Positions 27,359 to 35,286 of a DNA stretch of 52,343 bases are shown here, piece after piece. The DNA is from Rhodoferax sp. (GTDB lineage Bacteria > Pseudomonadota > Gammaproteobacteria > Burkholderiales > Burkholderiaceae_C): assembly GCA_030682475.1 (NCBI GenBank), contig JAUXOA010000026.1, forward strand, positions 1-52,343, read 5' to 3'. The notes under the pieces were generated by a model. It made no database searches. It saw nothing but the letters and a program-made list of their open reading frames with translations, and was not told the origin of the DNA. Within the stretch, counting starts at the first letter, position 1. Each line of letters opens with the position of its first letter. Position numbers and translations under genes: made by a program.

Positions 27359-28752
27359 GGTGAAGAAGCTCCCGCTCCGGGCTGGGCGTTGGTTTGTCGC
27401 AGGGCACCTATCACGATCACCACAAACAGCAGGCCGCCGATGATCGCTACCAGGCCGCCGAGCCCCATCAGACCCATACCGACGGTCTCGCCCGCACTGC
27501 GCAACACCTGATCGGCGCCAGCGACCTTGCGCTGCACGCCATAGCCTCCCGACCATACCAGACCAACGATGTGCAGCAACTGGCCGGTGCCGTAGAGGTA
27601 GGGTTGCGCCGTCGCCAACTTGCCGCGAACGCTACCGTAGCCGAGCTGCGGCAACAGGTGATAGACCAAGCCCATGAATGCCAGCGTGACGCCGACGATG
27701 CAGCCGTGATAGTGGGCGGGTATTTTTACGTTGTTGCCGCTTATCAAGACGCCGATGACGCCTCCCGCCGCGAACAGGATCATGGAAGAAATAAGTGCTG
27801 CACGCAGCGGGCGTGCCGTCTCGCCAATGCGCGACGTGCCACGCAGACCAAACCAGACAGCGAGCGCAATCGGTGCAATAGCGACCCCCCCGCCCAGACG
27901 CATGGCCCAGGTATGCAGATTTCGATGCTCGACAGTGGCGATGTCGTAGGCAAGGTAGGCGTACGGCGTGACGAACACGCTGGCCAGTGCCAACGCGAAC
28001 ATCAACACCGCCAAACGTGGCGAGAGCAGCGTGCGCGCGCCACAAACGCTGCCAAGCCACAACCAGGCCACCAGCATCAGCAGCGTCCAGGTGAACTGCA
28101 AGGCGTGGCCACCGCCCCAGAACAAGATCTCGTAGTAAGCTTTTCCGCTCAGTGATTGGGGCAGCACCGCGAACGACCATCCAAACGCCAGCAGGGCGAC
28201 GGCCGTCGCCACGACGCTTGCGTTGGTGCCGAAACGCAGCGCACTGGTGCCATCGGTCAACAGACCGACCTTGGGCGCGCCGACCAGAGCGCGCAGCACC
28301 AGTACCGTGACACCCAAGCCGAACACCAGCAGCCCGGCGATGAATATCTTGCTATCGAGTACCGGTATGTAGTTCGCCATGATCGCCTCGCCTGGCGCGA
28401 CGAAGGCTGCAATCGACATGATGCCGGCGCCGGTGCCGGCCAAGCCCAGCGCTGCCCAGCCCCACAGGAGGCCCGCACGCGCGCCGTTGATGCTCCACAG
28501 CAGGCCTGCGACGGCAACAAACCAGACCAGCACCGACAGATCGACATGCAGGACCAGCGCGATTCGAAAGAAATCAGCGCCGGGTAGCAAGCGGTTGATT
28601 CCCGGGGTGCGCGCCAGCACCAGCAGCACCGAAAACACCCCGGAACCGATGAGTGCCAGCAAGCCCAGGAACAACCAGCCCCGTGCCAGCGTACGCCGCT
28701 CGTCCAGCGGAACCGGCATAGTGAACGGGAACGCGTGCGAAGTCGTATTCAT
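27355..28752 (-). CDS. Haem-copper oxidase subunit I-like protein without the CuB His-His pair
   Basis: 465 residues, about twelve membrane helices. A low-spin haem His69 lies in helix II (LVLHVDLS). Helix VI has GGGHALQFTW with His216, one CuB-type ligand. In helix VII the usual P-H-H is replaced by P-Tyr264-Ala265 (VTPYAYLAY). Helix X keeps His347 and His349 (IPAHYHG). Both haems and one CuB ligand therefore seem retained while two copper ligands are missing. It resembles cbb3/NorB-like subunits in part but matches no enzyme I can name. It is ATGA-coupled to genes on both sides. A sensor, NO-binding or new catalytic role is possible. Confidence 0.65.
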   Translation of the reverse strand: MNTTSHAFPFTMPVPLDERRTLARGWLFLGLLALIGSGVFSVLLVLARTPGINRLLPGADFFRIALVLHVDLSVLVWFVAVAGLLWSINGARAGLLWGWAALGLAGTGAGIMSIAAFVAPGEAIMANYIPVLDSKIFIAGLLVFGLGVTVLVLRALVGAPKVGLLTDGTSALRFGTNASVVATAVALLAFGWSFAVLPQSLSGKAYYEILFWGGGHALQFTWTLLMLVAWLWLGSVCGARTLLSPRLAVLMFALALASVFVTPYAYLAYDIATVEHRNLHTWAMRLGGGVAIAPIALAVWFGLRGTSRIGETARPLRAALISSMILFAAGGVIGVLISGNNVKIPAHYHGCIVGVTLAFMGLVYHLLPQLGYGSVRGKLATAQPYLYGTGQLLHIVGLVWSGGYGVQRKVAGADQVLRSAGETVGMGLMGLGGLVAIIGGLLFVVIVIGALRQTNAQPGAGASSP

Positions 28753-29267
28753 TGCAGGGTAATTCCCCCTTTTTCTTCATCAAAGTCGATGACCAAAATC
28801 TGCGCCGGTTTCAGCACCACAGTCGCCGCGCGAACATGAGCAAAGCCCGGCATTCTGGCATCGTCGTTGAGCCGAACCGCAATGCGGTGCGGCCCGGCGG
28901 GCACCTGCAGCCGGTGGTACACCGCAGAAGCGCCATCCCTGGACAGCCCGGACGGCACCGCCACGTGCCTATAGCTTGCCACACCATCAACATCGAGTTC
29001 GACCGTCACCGGGGAGCGTTCCCGCGGGCAGATCAGGGGTGCGCGCATGTTGGGCGGGAGCTTCGCCAGCTCGACCGCGCTGGCCTGGCGGCATTCCGAA
29101 ACTGGTTTACCGTGATGACTGAAGCTCAGCTTGATCATGGCCTGATCCGGTGCCAGCGCCTGATAAGACGGCCACCGCGAAAAGACACCGATCACCCCTG
29201 CGAACAGAGCATAAAGCAAGACCTGACCCAACCATGTCATTGCCATCATTGATTTTTTTTCATTCAT
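28749..29267 (-). CDS. Membrane-anchored periplasmic protein of unknown function
   Basis: 172 residues from ATG 29267, 1 bp after the upstream stop, with its own stop overlapping the next start. One N-terminal membrane helix (about residues 10-30). The periplasmic part has two Cys (SECRQ and LICPRE). Its C-terminal half, with VYHRLQVPAGPHRIAVRLND, looks like a PEGA or FixH-like beta-sandwich. No cofactor motif is visible. Its place between a cytochrome b fusion and an oxidase-like subunit suggests an accessory subunit or assembly factor. Confidence 0.6.
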   Translation of the reverse strand: MNEKKSMMAMTWLGQVLLYALFAGVIGVFSRWPSYQALAPDQAMIKLSFSHHGKPVSECRQASAVELAKLPPNMRAPLICPRERSPVTVELDVDGVASYRHVAVPSGLSRDGASAVYHRLQVPAGPHRIAVRLNDDARMPGFAHVRAATVVLKPAQILVIDFDEEKGGITLQ

Positions 29268-29268
29268 G

Positions 29269-30819
29269 TCAGACCGGCTCCGCCAGCGGCACGAATCCAT
29301 CGAACGCAGCGAGGCGCTGCCTGAGCGTACTGAGCGCAAGCCGCAGCGCCGCTTCGTCGCCGGCGTCGGCCCAGACCATCTGAATGCAATCCCGGGGTAC
29401 CGCAGCCCGCAATTGGGGCTCCCGCACCCCCAACAGACGCTCTTCGGTCCATTTCTGTCCGAGCCGGAACTCGCACCCGCCCGCACGGCAGCCGCTGACC
29501 AGGACACCCGAGGCTCCATCACGCAAGGCGTACTCGACAAACGATGGCGGCAACATGCCGGCGCAAACCAGACTGAACACCACCACGCCGCGATCACGCA
29601 GAGCCTCCACTGAAGCGCCATGATCACAACCGAAAACAACGATCTTCCGGTCAGAATCAGGGCTCGCGAGTGCCGTTTGGATTTGCTGGCGAAGCAGATT
29701 GACGGGCGAATGCGGCAGGTCGATGCCAGTGACGAGTTCAGCCACGCTTCGGAACGGCGTCGACGAGGGACAGGCCCCGACGCAGATGCCGCAACTTGCG
29801 CACAAGTCTGCGTCCACCTGCGCCATCTGCCTGGCCAGCCGACGATTGGGGTGCGGCATCATGGTCACAGCGGCGTACGGGCAATCATCGAAGCAGCGCC
29901 GACAGCCATTGCAGTTGTCGGGGTCGACCTTGGCCACCGGCATGACACGCGTTTGCGGCAGAAATGGCAGTAGCAACAGAAAAATTAGCACGCCGACAAG
30001 TATGCCCCAGACGAAACCGGACGATGTGGCGTACATCAAGGGATGAACGAACAAAAGAATCCAGTCAATCGCCAGCGTTGCCGGCACCTGCGAAAGATCT
30101 GCGGCTGGATGGCTCAGCACCGGCTTCAAGGCTGCGAGCACGAAGAGCGTCGCCGTTGCGCCCCCCGTCAATGCGCGAGGTGGGAAGACATCCGCAAGAC
30201 TGATGCGTTGGATGTGGAACCACAAACCAAACAACAGCAGCAGCGGCAGCCCGAGGTGAATGAACACGAACAATGAAAAAAGGCGGTCGCTCACCGCCGC
30301 AGCGCTCAAGAAATTTCGCGTCAGTGGCGAGGCGAATAGGGGCAATCCGTCAAGCCATTCGGCCGTAGCCAGCGCAGAAAATTGACCCAACTGATCCCAA
30401 TTTAACCAGAACCCGCCAATGCCGCACGCGAAAACGAATAGCAACAAGGGCACCCCGGTTACCCAGGAGAAGCGGCGGAAGCCGTGAAAGTGGCCGAAGA
30501 TCCATTCGCGGATCAGATGCGCGACCATGACAATGACAAATGCGTCTGCCGCATAGCGATGAACGCTGCGCAGCAAGCCACCCAAATACCACTGTTTGCG
30601 CGACAGTTCGTCAATTGACCGATAGGCACCGGACGCCGAGGTGTCGAGCACCGCGTACAGGTAGATGCCGCTGATGGCGATGATCCAGAAGAACAAAAAG
30701 CCGAGCGAACCCAGATGGCGCAGCGGATTGAGCTGGGCACCGAACACCAAATCAAAGCCCCGCTCGACCCGTCGAACTGCGGACCGCCCGAAGTGTTCAG
30801 GCGCTGGCGGCTGACTCAC
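29269..30819 (-). CDS. Cytochrome b - 2x[4Fe-4S] ferredoxin - MvhD/FlpD-domain fusion
   Basis: 516 residues. Residues 1-290 are a cytochrome b domain paralogous to that of the FAD fusion, with His87/His101 and His188/His202. Two ferredoxin motifs follow: Cys303/306/309/313 (CNGCRRCFDDCP) and Cys340/343/346/350 (CASCGICVGACP). Residues ~390-510 are a MvhD/FlpD-like domain (methyl-viologen hydrogenase delta / 'hydrogenase iron-sulfur subunit'), with Cys398, Cys419, Cys444 and Cys449 (SGCRAGGCEFRLG). In methanogens MvhD links hydrogenase or formate dehydrogenase to heterodisulfide reductase. Neither is seen here, so the partner is unknown. I infer quinone-linked electron transfer in a membrane complex made with the neighbouring genes. 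Confidence 0.78.
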   Translation of the reverse strand: MSQPPAPEHFGRSAVRRVERGFDLVFGAQLNPLRHLGSLGFLFFWIIAISGIYLYAVLDTSASGAYRSIDELSRKQWYLGGLLRSVHRYAADAFVIVMVAHLIREWIFGHFHGFRRFSWVTGVPLLLFVFACGIGGFWLNWDQLGQFSALATAEWLDGLPLFASPLTRNFLSAAAVSDRLFSLFVFIHLGLPLLLLFGLWFHIQRISLADVFPPRALTGGATATLFVLAALKPVLSHPAADLSQVPATLAIDWILLFVHPLMYATSSGFVWGILVGVLIFLLLLPFLPQTRVMPVAKVDPDNCNGCRRCFDDCPYAAVTMMPHPNRRLARQMAQVDADLCASCGICVGACPSSTPFRSVAELVTGIDLPHSPVNLLRQQIQTALASPDSDRKIVVFGCDHGASVEALRDRGVVVFSLVCAGMLPPSFVEYALRDGASGVLVSGCRAGGCEFRLGQKWTEERLLGVREPQLRAAVPRDCIQMVWADAGDEAALRLALSTLRQRLAAFDGFVPLAEPV

Positions 30820-30865
30820 CGTCAGCCCCCATCCATGTACTGCAAGTTCTTCCCGTGCTTGGGGA

Positions 30866-31717
30866 TCACTGTGGGATCCTCAGCGTCGGAGCGACCCCGC
30901 CTGGGGGCGGCCGCCGCGATCGGCGCCGCGTTAGCCACTCGGCAGCGAAGAACCAGAGCATGGACAGAAAAAAAGTAAACCCCCCCATCAGCATCAAAAT
31001 CAGACCGTAGTCGTAGCGGTAAGCACCGGTCACCGGATCGTAGACGGTACACAGGATGCGCACCCGCTCCATCAGATCGCTCAGACGCACGCTCTGTGGC
31101 AGCGGCGCGCCGAGCAGCAGTTGGCGCACCGGTTCACCGAGCTTGTCCGCTGAGAGACGTTCGCCGTACACCTGCGAGTAGATCTGGCCTTGCGCGTCCA
31201 GCACGGTGACGCCAAGGACATGGTCAATGCCGGACGGCGTAGAGACATAGCTGAAGCCAAAATCACGCGTCAGCGGTTCAACGATGGATGCATGCGGGCT
31301 CAGAAATTCCCAGTTGACGGCGTTGATCGCGTGCTGTGCCGAAAAGCTGCGCAGCGCTTGCGGCGAATCGAACGGCTGGTTGAATCCGATGCTCACCACA
31401 TTGAACTGGTCGAGCCCCACGATTTTCTGCAACTCCTGCACCGCTTCATGCAGTGAGCGCGTGTTGGTGGGGCAGACCTGAAAGCAACCCGTGTACATGA
31501 AACTCACCAGCAGTGGTTTGCCACGGTAACTCGACAGACGTACCGGCCGTTCCTGACGGTCGAGCAAGGTGTAGTCTGGGGGTACCGTGCCGATCACCGC
31601 CTGACTGATGCCAAGGGCGGTGCTCTGATCGAGGGCGGCGAATACAGGACCGCTCGTATTGGCAAGGACCAGCACGAGCGCCATGACGGACGTCAGCAAG
31701 CCGCGCGACATCGACAT
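30866..31717 (-). CDS. SCO1/SenC-family copper chaperone with a C-terminal membrane helix
   Basis: 283 residues from ATG 31717 (31711 also possible). N-terminal signal/anchor, then a thioredoxin-like SCO domain with Cys78, Cys82 (GCFQVCP) and His166 (GIDHVLG), the copper-binding set. An additional hydrophobic helix near residues 240-262 (LMGGFTFFLSMLWFF) is unusual for a SCO protein. It probably loads the CuA site of the subunit II encoded in the operon. Confidence 0.88.
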   Translation of the reverse strand: MSMSRGLLTSVMALVLVLANTSGPVFAALDQSTALGISQAVIGTVPPDYTLLDRQERPVRLSSYRGKPLLVSFMYTGCFQVCPTNTRSLHEAVQELQKIVGLDQFNVVSIGFNQPFDSPQALRSFSAQHAINAVNWEFLSPHASIVEPLTRDFGFSYVSTPSGIDHVLGVTVLDAQGQIYSQVYGERLSADKLGEPVRQLLLGAPLPQSVRLSDLMERVRILCTVYDPVTGAYRYDYGLILMLMGGFTFFLSMLWFFAAEWLTRRRSRRPPPGGVAPTLRIPQ

Positions 31718-31725
31718 CAGGGCGT

Positions 31726-32622
31726 CTACCGAATCATGCCGTCGATGCTCGCTGCCGCAAGCAGCAGACTGAGTTGCACCAGCGACGCAAAGAAGGAACC
31801 CATTGCCGTCGCGCGGCACGGCGTGCGAGCCAGACGCCAGGCCTTGTACAAGAAGTAGCTACCGCCGACCAGGGCACCGACCACATACACCGGCCCGGCC
31901 CCAAACCATGCCGGCAGCAGCGACGCCAACAGCAATGCAAGTGTGCTGGCAAACACGACCTGTGCAGCCCGTTGCGGCCCGACCACCACCGGCAGCATCG
32001 GTACGCCAGCGGCTGCATAGTCGGATTGGTTGGCGATGGCCAGACTCCAGAAGTGGGGGGGAGTCCACAAGAACAAGACCAACGCCATCAAGAGCGGTAG
32101 CGGTCCGAGAAGGGGGTCAACCGCCGCCGCTCCGGCGAGCACGGCAAAGCTGCCCGCAAGCCCGCCAACCACGATGTTGAGCCAGGTTCGGCGCTTTAAC
32201 CACACGGTGTAGACCACCGCATAAAAGAAGGCACCCAGAAAGACAAAGAGCGCCGACGTCGCATTGATGACGGCCCACGTCGCCAACACCGACCCGGCCA
32301 GCAGCGCGGCAATGAGCCAGAGCCAAACCGGCGTGTGCGCCAGCGCACCGGTCACGAAGGCACGGTTTCGAGTGCGGGCCATCAGGCGGTCGCTCTCATA
32401 CTCGTAGTACTGATTGAAAGCCCCCGCGCTGGCCGACGAGAGAAAGACCGACAGCGCCAGCACCAGCCACTGTACCGCGCTCGGAGAGGTGCCTGGCGTT
32501 ACCGCCAAACCGGCCAGCGCGGTGATCATGATCATCACGCCAATGCGCAGTTTGAACACCCCGAGCACATTGCGTACCAGCCGTGCGAATGGGTGACCAG
32601 CCTGAGCGAGTGTCGTACTCAT
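31726..32622 (-). CDS. ctaB: Protohaem IX farnesyltransferase (haem O synthase)
   Basis: 298 residues from ATG 32622. UbiA-superfamily membrane prenyltransferase with the family site NQYYEYESDRLMARTRNRA and later membrane helices. It converts haem B to haem O. Its place between subunit I and SCO, with ctaA divergent, indicates that this terminal enzyme uses haem O or haem A rather than only haem B. The start is 10 bp after the subunit I stop. Confidence 0.9.
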   Translation of the reverse strand: MSTTLAQAGHPFARLVRNVLGVFKLRIGVMIMITALAGLAVTPGTSPSAVQWLVLALSVFLSSASAGAFNQYYEYESDRLMARTRNRAFVTGALAHTPVWLWLIAALLAGSVLATWAVINATSALFVFLGAFFYAVVYTVWLKRRTWLNIVVGGLAGSFAVLAGAAAVDPLLGPLPLLMALVLFLWTPPHFWSLAIANQSDYAAAGVPMLPVVVGPQRAAQVVFASTLALLLASLLPAWFGAGPVYVVGALVGGSYFLYKAWRLARTPCRATAMGSFFASLVQLSLLLAAASIDGMIR

Positions 32623-32632
32623 GATAGCGACT

Positions 32633-34336
32633 CTAGCTGAGCCCCCATACCGTGGAGAGGTATTTCCAGTTAATAAAGTAGTACAGCACAAAGGCCACCA
32701 GAAATACCATCGCCAGTACAAACGTACCCGGTGCGGCAAACCCGGCGGAGCCGTAGCTCTGCACCACCACCGTCGAGGCAGGTGTCCGTGGAATCGGCGT
32801 AAACGTGGCGCTCTGTTTACCAGGATCGAGCCGCTTCCCCCACAACAGCGAACCGACAGTCACATAGATGTAAATCGCGCCGCCAGCGATGGCCGCTACG
32901 CCGGAAATTCCGACCAGCCCCATCATCAAGTAGGCCGCACCCGGCCATTCGTAGGCTTGAACAGCACCGGCGAATGCCATGTCCCAGTGTCGACGTGAGA
33001 CCCCGAGCGTGCCGGCACCCATCATCACGAGGCAGAAGAAATACATGGAAAAACCAAACAGATAGGGTTGTAGCTTGGCCAGTCCGGGCGCGATCATCTC
33101 GCGTTTGAACAGTACCGGAATCAGGAAGTAGGTGAGCGCCATGAATGACAGCGTGGTGCCAACCACGACCGTCGCATGGAAGTGCCCCGGAACGTAAATG
33201 GTATTGTGAATGATCATGTTGAGCTGCTCGGTGCCCATCATGACACCGGAGATGCCGCCGAGGAAACCAAAGCCGATCAGAGAGATGAACATGCCCGAAA
33301 ACACCGGATTTCCCCATGGCGCCTTGCGCAGCCATTCGAACAGGCCGTTGGTGTAGCCTTTTTGTCGCTGCGCTACTTCAATCGCGCCGGGAATCGTCAA
33401 GCCGTGGATCATCGAGGCCAGAACGGCGAAGTACATGAAGTAGCTGGTGTTGACAACCTTCCATGCGGTACTCATACCCGGATCGGCAAGCAGATGGTGT
33501 GCACTGGCCAGTTGCAGGAAGAGAATGTAGAGCAGAAATGCCCCCCTGCTGACGCGCTCCGACATCGGTTTGGCATTGAACGCAATGGCGGCAATGGCAT
33601 ACCAGATGGAGATATGGACCGCCACGTTAATTTGTTGCGATGAGTGACCAAACGCCCACCAGATGGTGCGGTATACCAGCGGATCGACATGCTGTATAAG
33701 TCCGATCGACAGGAAAAAGGTCGGAATAAGGATGATCGCACCGGATGTGATGGTGAACACCGCGATGATGCACGCCACAATTGCGCCAAAGGTCACCAGC
33801 GGTACCGAACCCTGGTAGGTCTTGTCCCGTTTGGCAATCACCAGCGTTCCCAGGAACACAAAGCAGGCGATCAGCGCACCGACCGCGAACAGGATCAGTC
33901 CGAGATAAAACCACGGTGACGCCATCATTGGCACGTAGGACGTCATCATGACGCTGGAGCCGCCTTGAAAGACGGCCACGTTGTTCATGATCGCGCCGAT
34001 CAACATCAGTGCAAATGCAAGCCATGCGAACCGGGGCGTGGCAAGTCGACAGCGCAGCAGTGTGGAGGAGCAAAAATAGAGGACCGCGACTTCGAAAAAG
34101 ATGATCCAGAAGATCAGCATGTCGATGCCGTGCGCGGTAAGTACCTGGTAAAAGGTGTCTGCTTCGAGCCAATGCACGGCCGGCCAGCGCGTCAGCACCA
34201 CGCCTATTGCCAGCAGGCCGCCGATCAGCAGGAAAACCACCGCCACCACGGCGTTGACCAGCATCAATTTTTCGGCCTGCGCCTCAAATTGCAGACCTGA
34301 GCGTGGGCAGGTCCGGTAAGTTGTTGTGTTGGACAT
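32633..34336 (-). CDS. Haem-copper oxidoreductase subunit I, probable NO reductase (eNOR-like)
   Basis: 567 residues, about twelve or thirteen membrane helices. Metal ligands are complete: His69 (TAHGIDM) and His387 for low-spin haem, His385 (VPGHFH) for high-spin haem, and His231 with His280/His281 for copper. The position four residues after His231, where oxygen-reducing enzymes carry the cross-linked Tyr (HPEVY), is Gln235 (GHSSQQ). Loss of that Tyr is the mark of NO reductases in the superfamily, and Gln at this site is, from memory, a feature of the eNOR group. Location among denitrification genes supports NO reduction to N2O. An O2-reducing activity is less likely. Confidence 0.75.
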   Translation of the reverse strand: MSNTTTYRTCPRSGLQFEAQAEKLMLVNAVVAVVFLLIGGLLAIGVVLTRWPAVHWLEADTFYQVLTAHGIDMLIFWIIFFEVAVLYFCSSTLLRCRLATPRFAWLAFALMLIGAIMNNVAVFQGGSSVMMTSYVPMMASPWFYLGLILFAVGALIACFVFLGTLVIAKRDKTYQGSVPLVTFGAIVACIIAVFTITSGAIILIPTFFLSIGLIQHVDPLVYRTIWWAFGHSSQQINVAVHISIWYAIAAIAFNAKPMSERVSRGAFLLYILFLQLASAHHLLADPGMSTAWKVVNTSYFMYFAVLASMIHGLTIPGAIEVAQRQKGYTNGLFEWLRKAPWGNPVFSGMFISLIGFGFLGGISGVMMGTEQLNMIIHNTIYVPGHFHATVVVGTTLSFMALTYFLIPVLFKREMIAPGLAKLQPYLFGFSMYFFCLVMMGAGTLGVSRRHWDMAFAGAVQAYEWPGAAYLMMGLVGISGVAAIAGGAIYIYVTVGSLLWGKRLDPGKQSATFTPIPRTPASTVVVQSYGSAGFAAPGTFVLAMVFLVAFVLYYFINWKYLSTVWGLS

Positions 34337-34348
34337 CTTGAGACCTCT

Positions 34349-34888
34349 CTATTTGACGTAAATGCGACCGACCATCGCGTGATGGTTGATTCCGCAGTAT
34401 TCATTGCAAACCACTGAGTAAGTGCCGGACTGATTCGGAGTTACCGTGATGACATGCTGATAGCCAGGCACGACTTGAATGTTGATGTTGGCCGGCTGCA
34501 GAGAAAATCCATGGTTGTAGTCGAGTGAGGTCAGGTGCAGGCGATAGGTCTTGCCCTTCTCGAACTCGATGATCGGCCAAAAATTCCAGAGCCGTGCGAC
34601 CATGTAGACATCGCTGCCCGCGGGTGGCGCAACGACCGGAATCTTGGCATCGGTCTCGGTGCGCACGGTGTATTTGTCAACCACGGCCTGTGCCTTTTTC
34701 ATAAAAAGTTCGGGCGTTGTTTTGTAGGTTTCAGTCGAAAGGTTCTGTTTGCCATAAATGTGCCAGCCGACCATCATGGCGAACATGATGAGACACCAGA
34801 CAAGGGCTATGACAATCCAGGTTCCTTCAACGCGGTCCAGCGGATGCTTCCACCAAAGACGCTCTGACGGGGGCAGGATGGCGCTCAT
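34349..34888 (-). CDS. Cytochrome c oxidase-type subunit II with intact CuA site
   Basis: 179 residues, short, with a single membrane helix (24-45) instead of the usual two. The cupredoxin domain has His126 (YNHGF), Cys161, Glu163, Cys165, His169 and Met172 (CNEYCGINHHAM), the complete CuA set. It therefore takes electrons from a periplasmic cytochrome c or cupredoxin. It starts the core of the operon, 12 bp before subunit I. Confidence 0.9.
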   Translation of the reverse strand: MSAILPPSERLWWKHPLDRVEGTWIVIALVWCLIMFAMMVGWHIYGKQNLSTETYKTTPELFMKKAQAVVDKYTVRTETDAKIPVVAPPAGSDVYMVARLWNFWPIIEFEKGKTYRLHLTSLDYNHGFSLQPANINIQVVPGYQHVITVTPNQSGTYSVVCNEYCGINHHAMVGRIYVK

Positions 34889-34939
34889 ATTGACGTCCTT
34901 CTAGTTAAGGTTGTTCAGACCGGTGCGGTGCACCGACAT

Positions 34940-35104
34940 TTACTTGGCAAGTGGAACTGTCAGGATGTCAATCACACCCCAGAGCGTGTAGACGATCATG
35001 GGGATCATCACGCCAAGAAAAAGCAGGAGAAACGGGTTGTCTAGCAATTTCTGCATCAACGGCACCGGTTCGTTGTCAGCATTGTCAGTATTCATGTCGC
35101 TCAT
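34940..35104 (-). CDS. Small single-helix membrane protein, first gene of the oxidase operon
   Basis: 54 residues from the ATG at 35104 (MSDMNTDNADNEPVP). An acidic N-terminus is followed by one membrane helix (NPFLLLFLGVMIPMIVYTLWG). No known domain. It lies 51 bp before the subunit II gene on the same strand and is likely a small accessory subunit of the haem-copper complex, as such peptides often are. Confidence 0.7.
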   Translation of the reverse strand: MSDMNTDNADNEPVPLMQKLLDNPFLLLFLGVMIPMIVYTLWGVIDILTVPLAK

Positions 35105-35189
35105 TTCGCTACCTCCCAAAAATGTTTGCAATGTGGATAAAAGAAAAATCAATGACGGGAAGTATGTAGGTGCAGATGGATGCCGGTAT

Positions 35190-35203
35190 TTGATCTAAAG
35201 CAA
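35190..35203. promoter_or_regulatory. FNR/DNR-type box between the oxidase operon and ctaA
   Basis: TTGATCTAAAGCAA sits almost midway between the divergent starts (85 bp from each). One protein could control both directions. Left half matches TTGAT; the right half is imperfect. Confidence 0.55.
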
Positions 35204-35286
35204 GGAAATGGAGAATTTCAAAGATTAATCGCGTGCTAGACTGAAATTTCCACCTGACGTCGATGAGCGCATAAACGCATAAACGC

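Noticed and set aside
32633..34888. Ordinary aa3-type cytochrome c oxidase
   Set aside because: The catalytic Tyr is replaced by Gln, subunit II has one membrane helix, no subunit III is present and the genes lie in a denitrification island.
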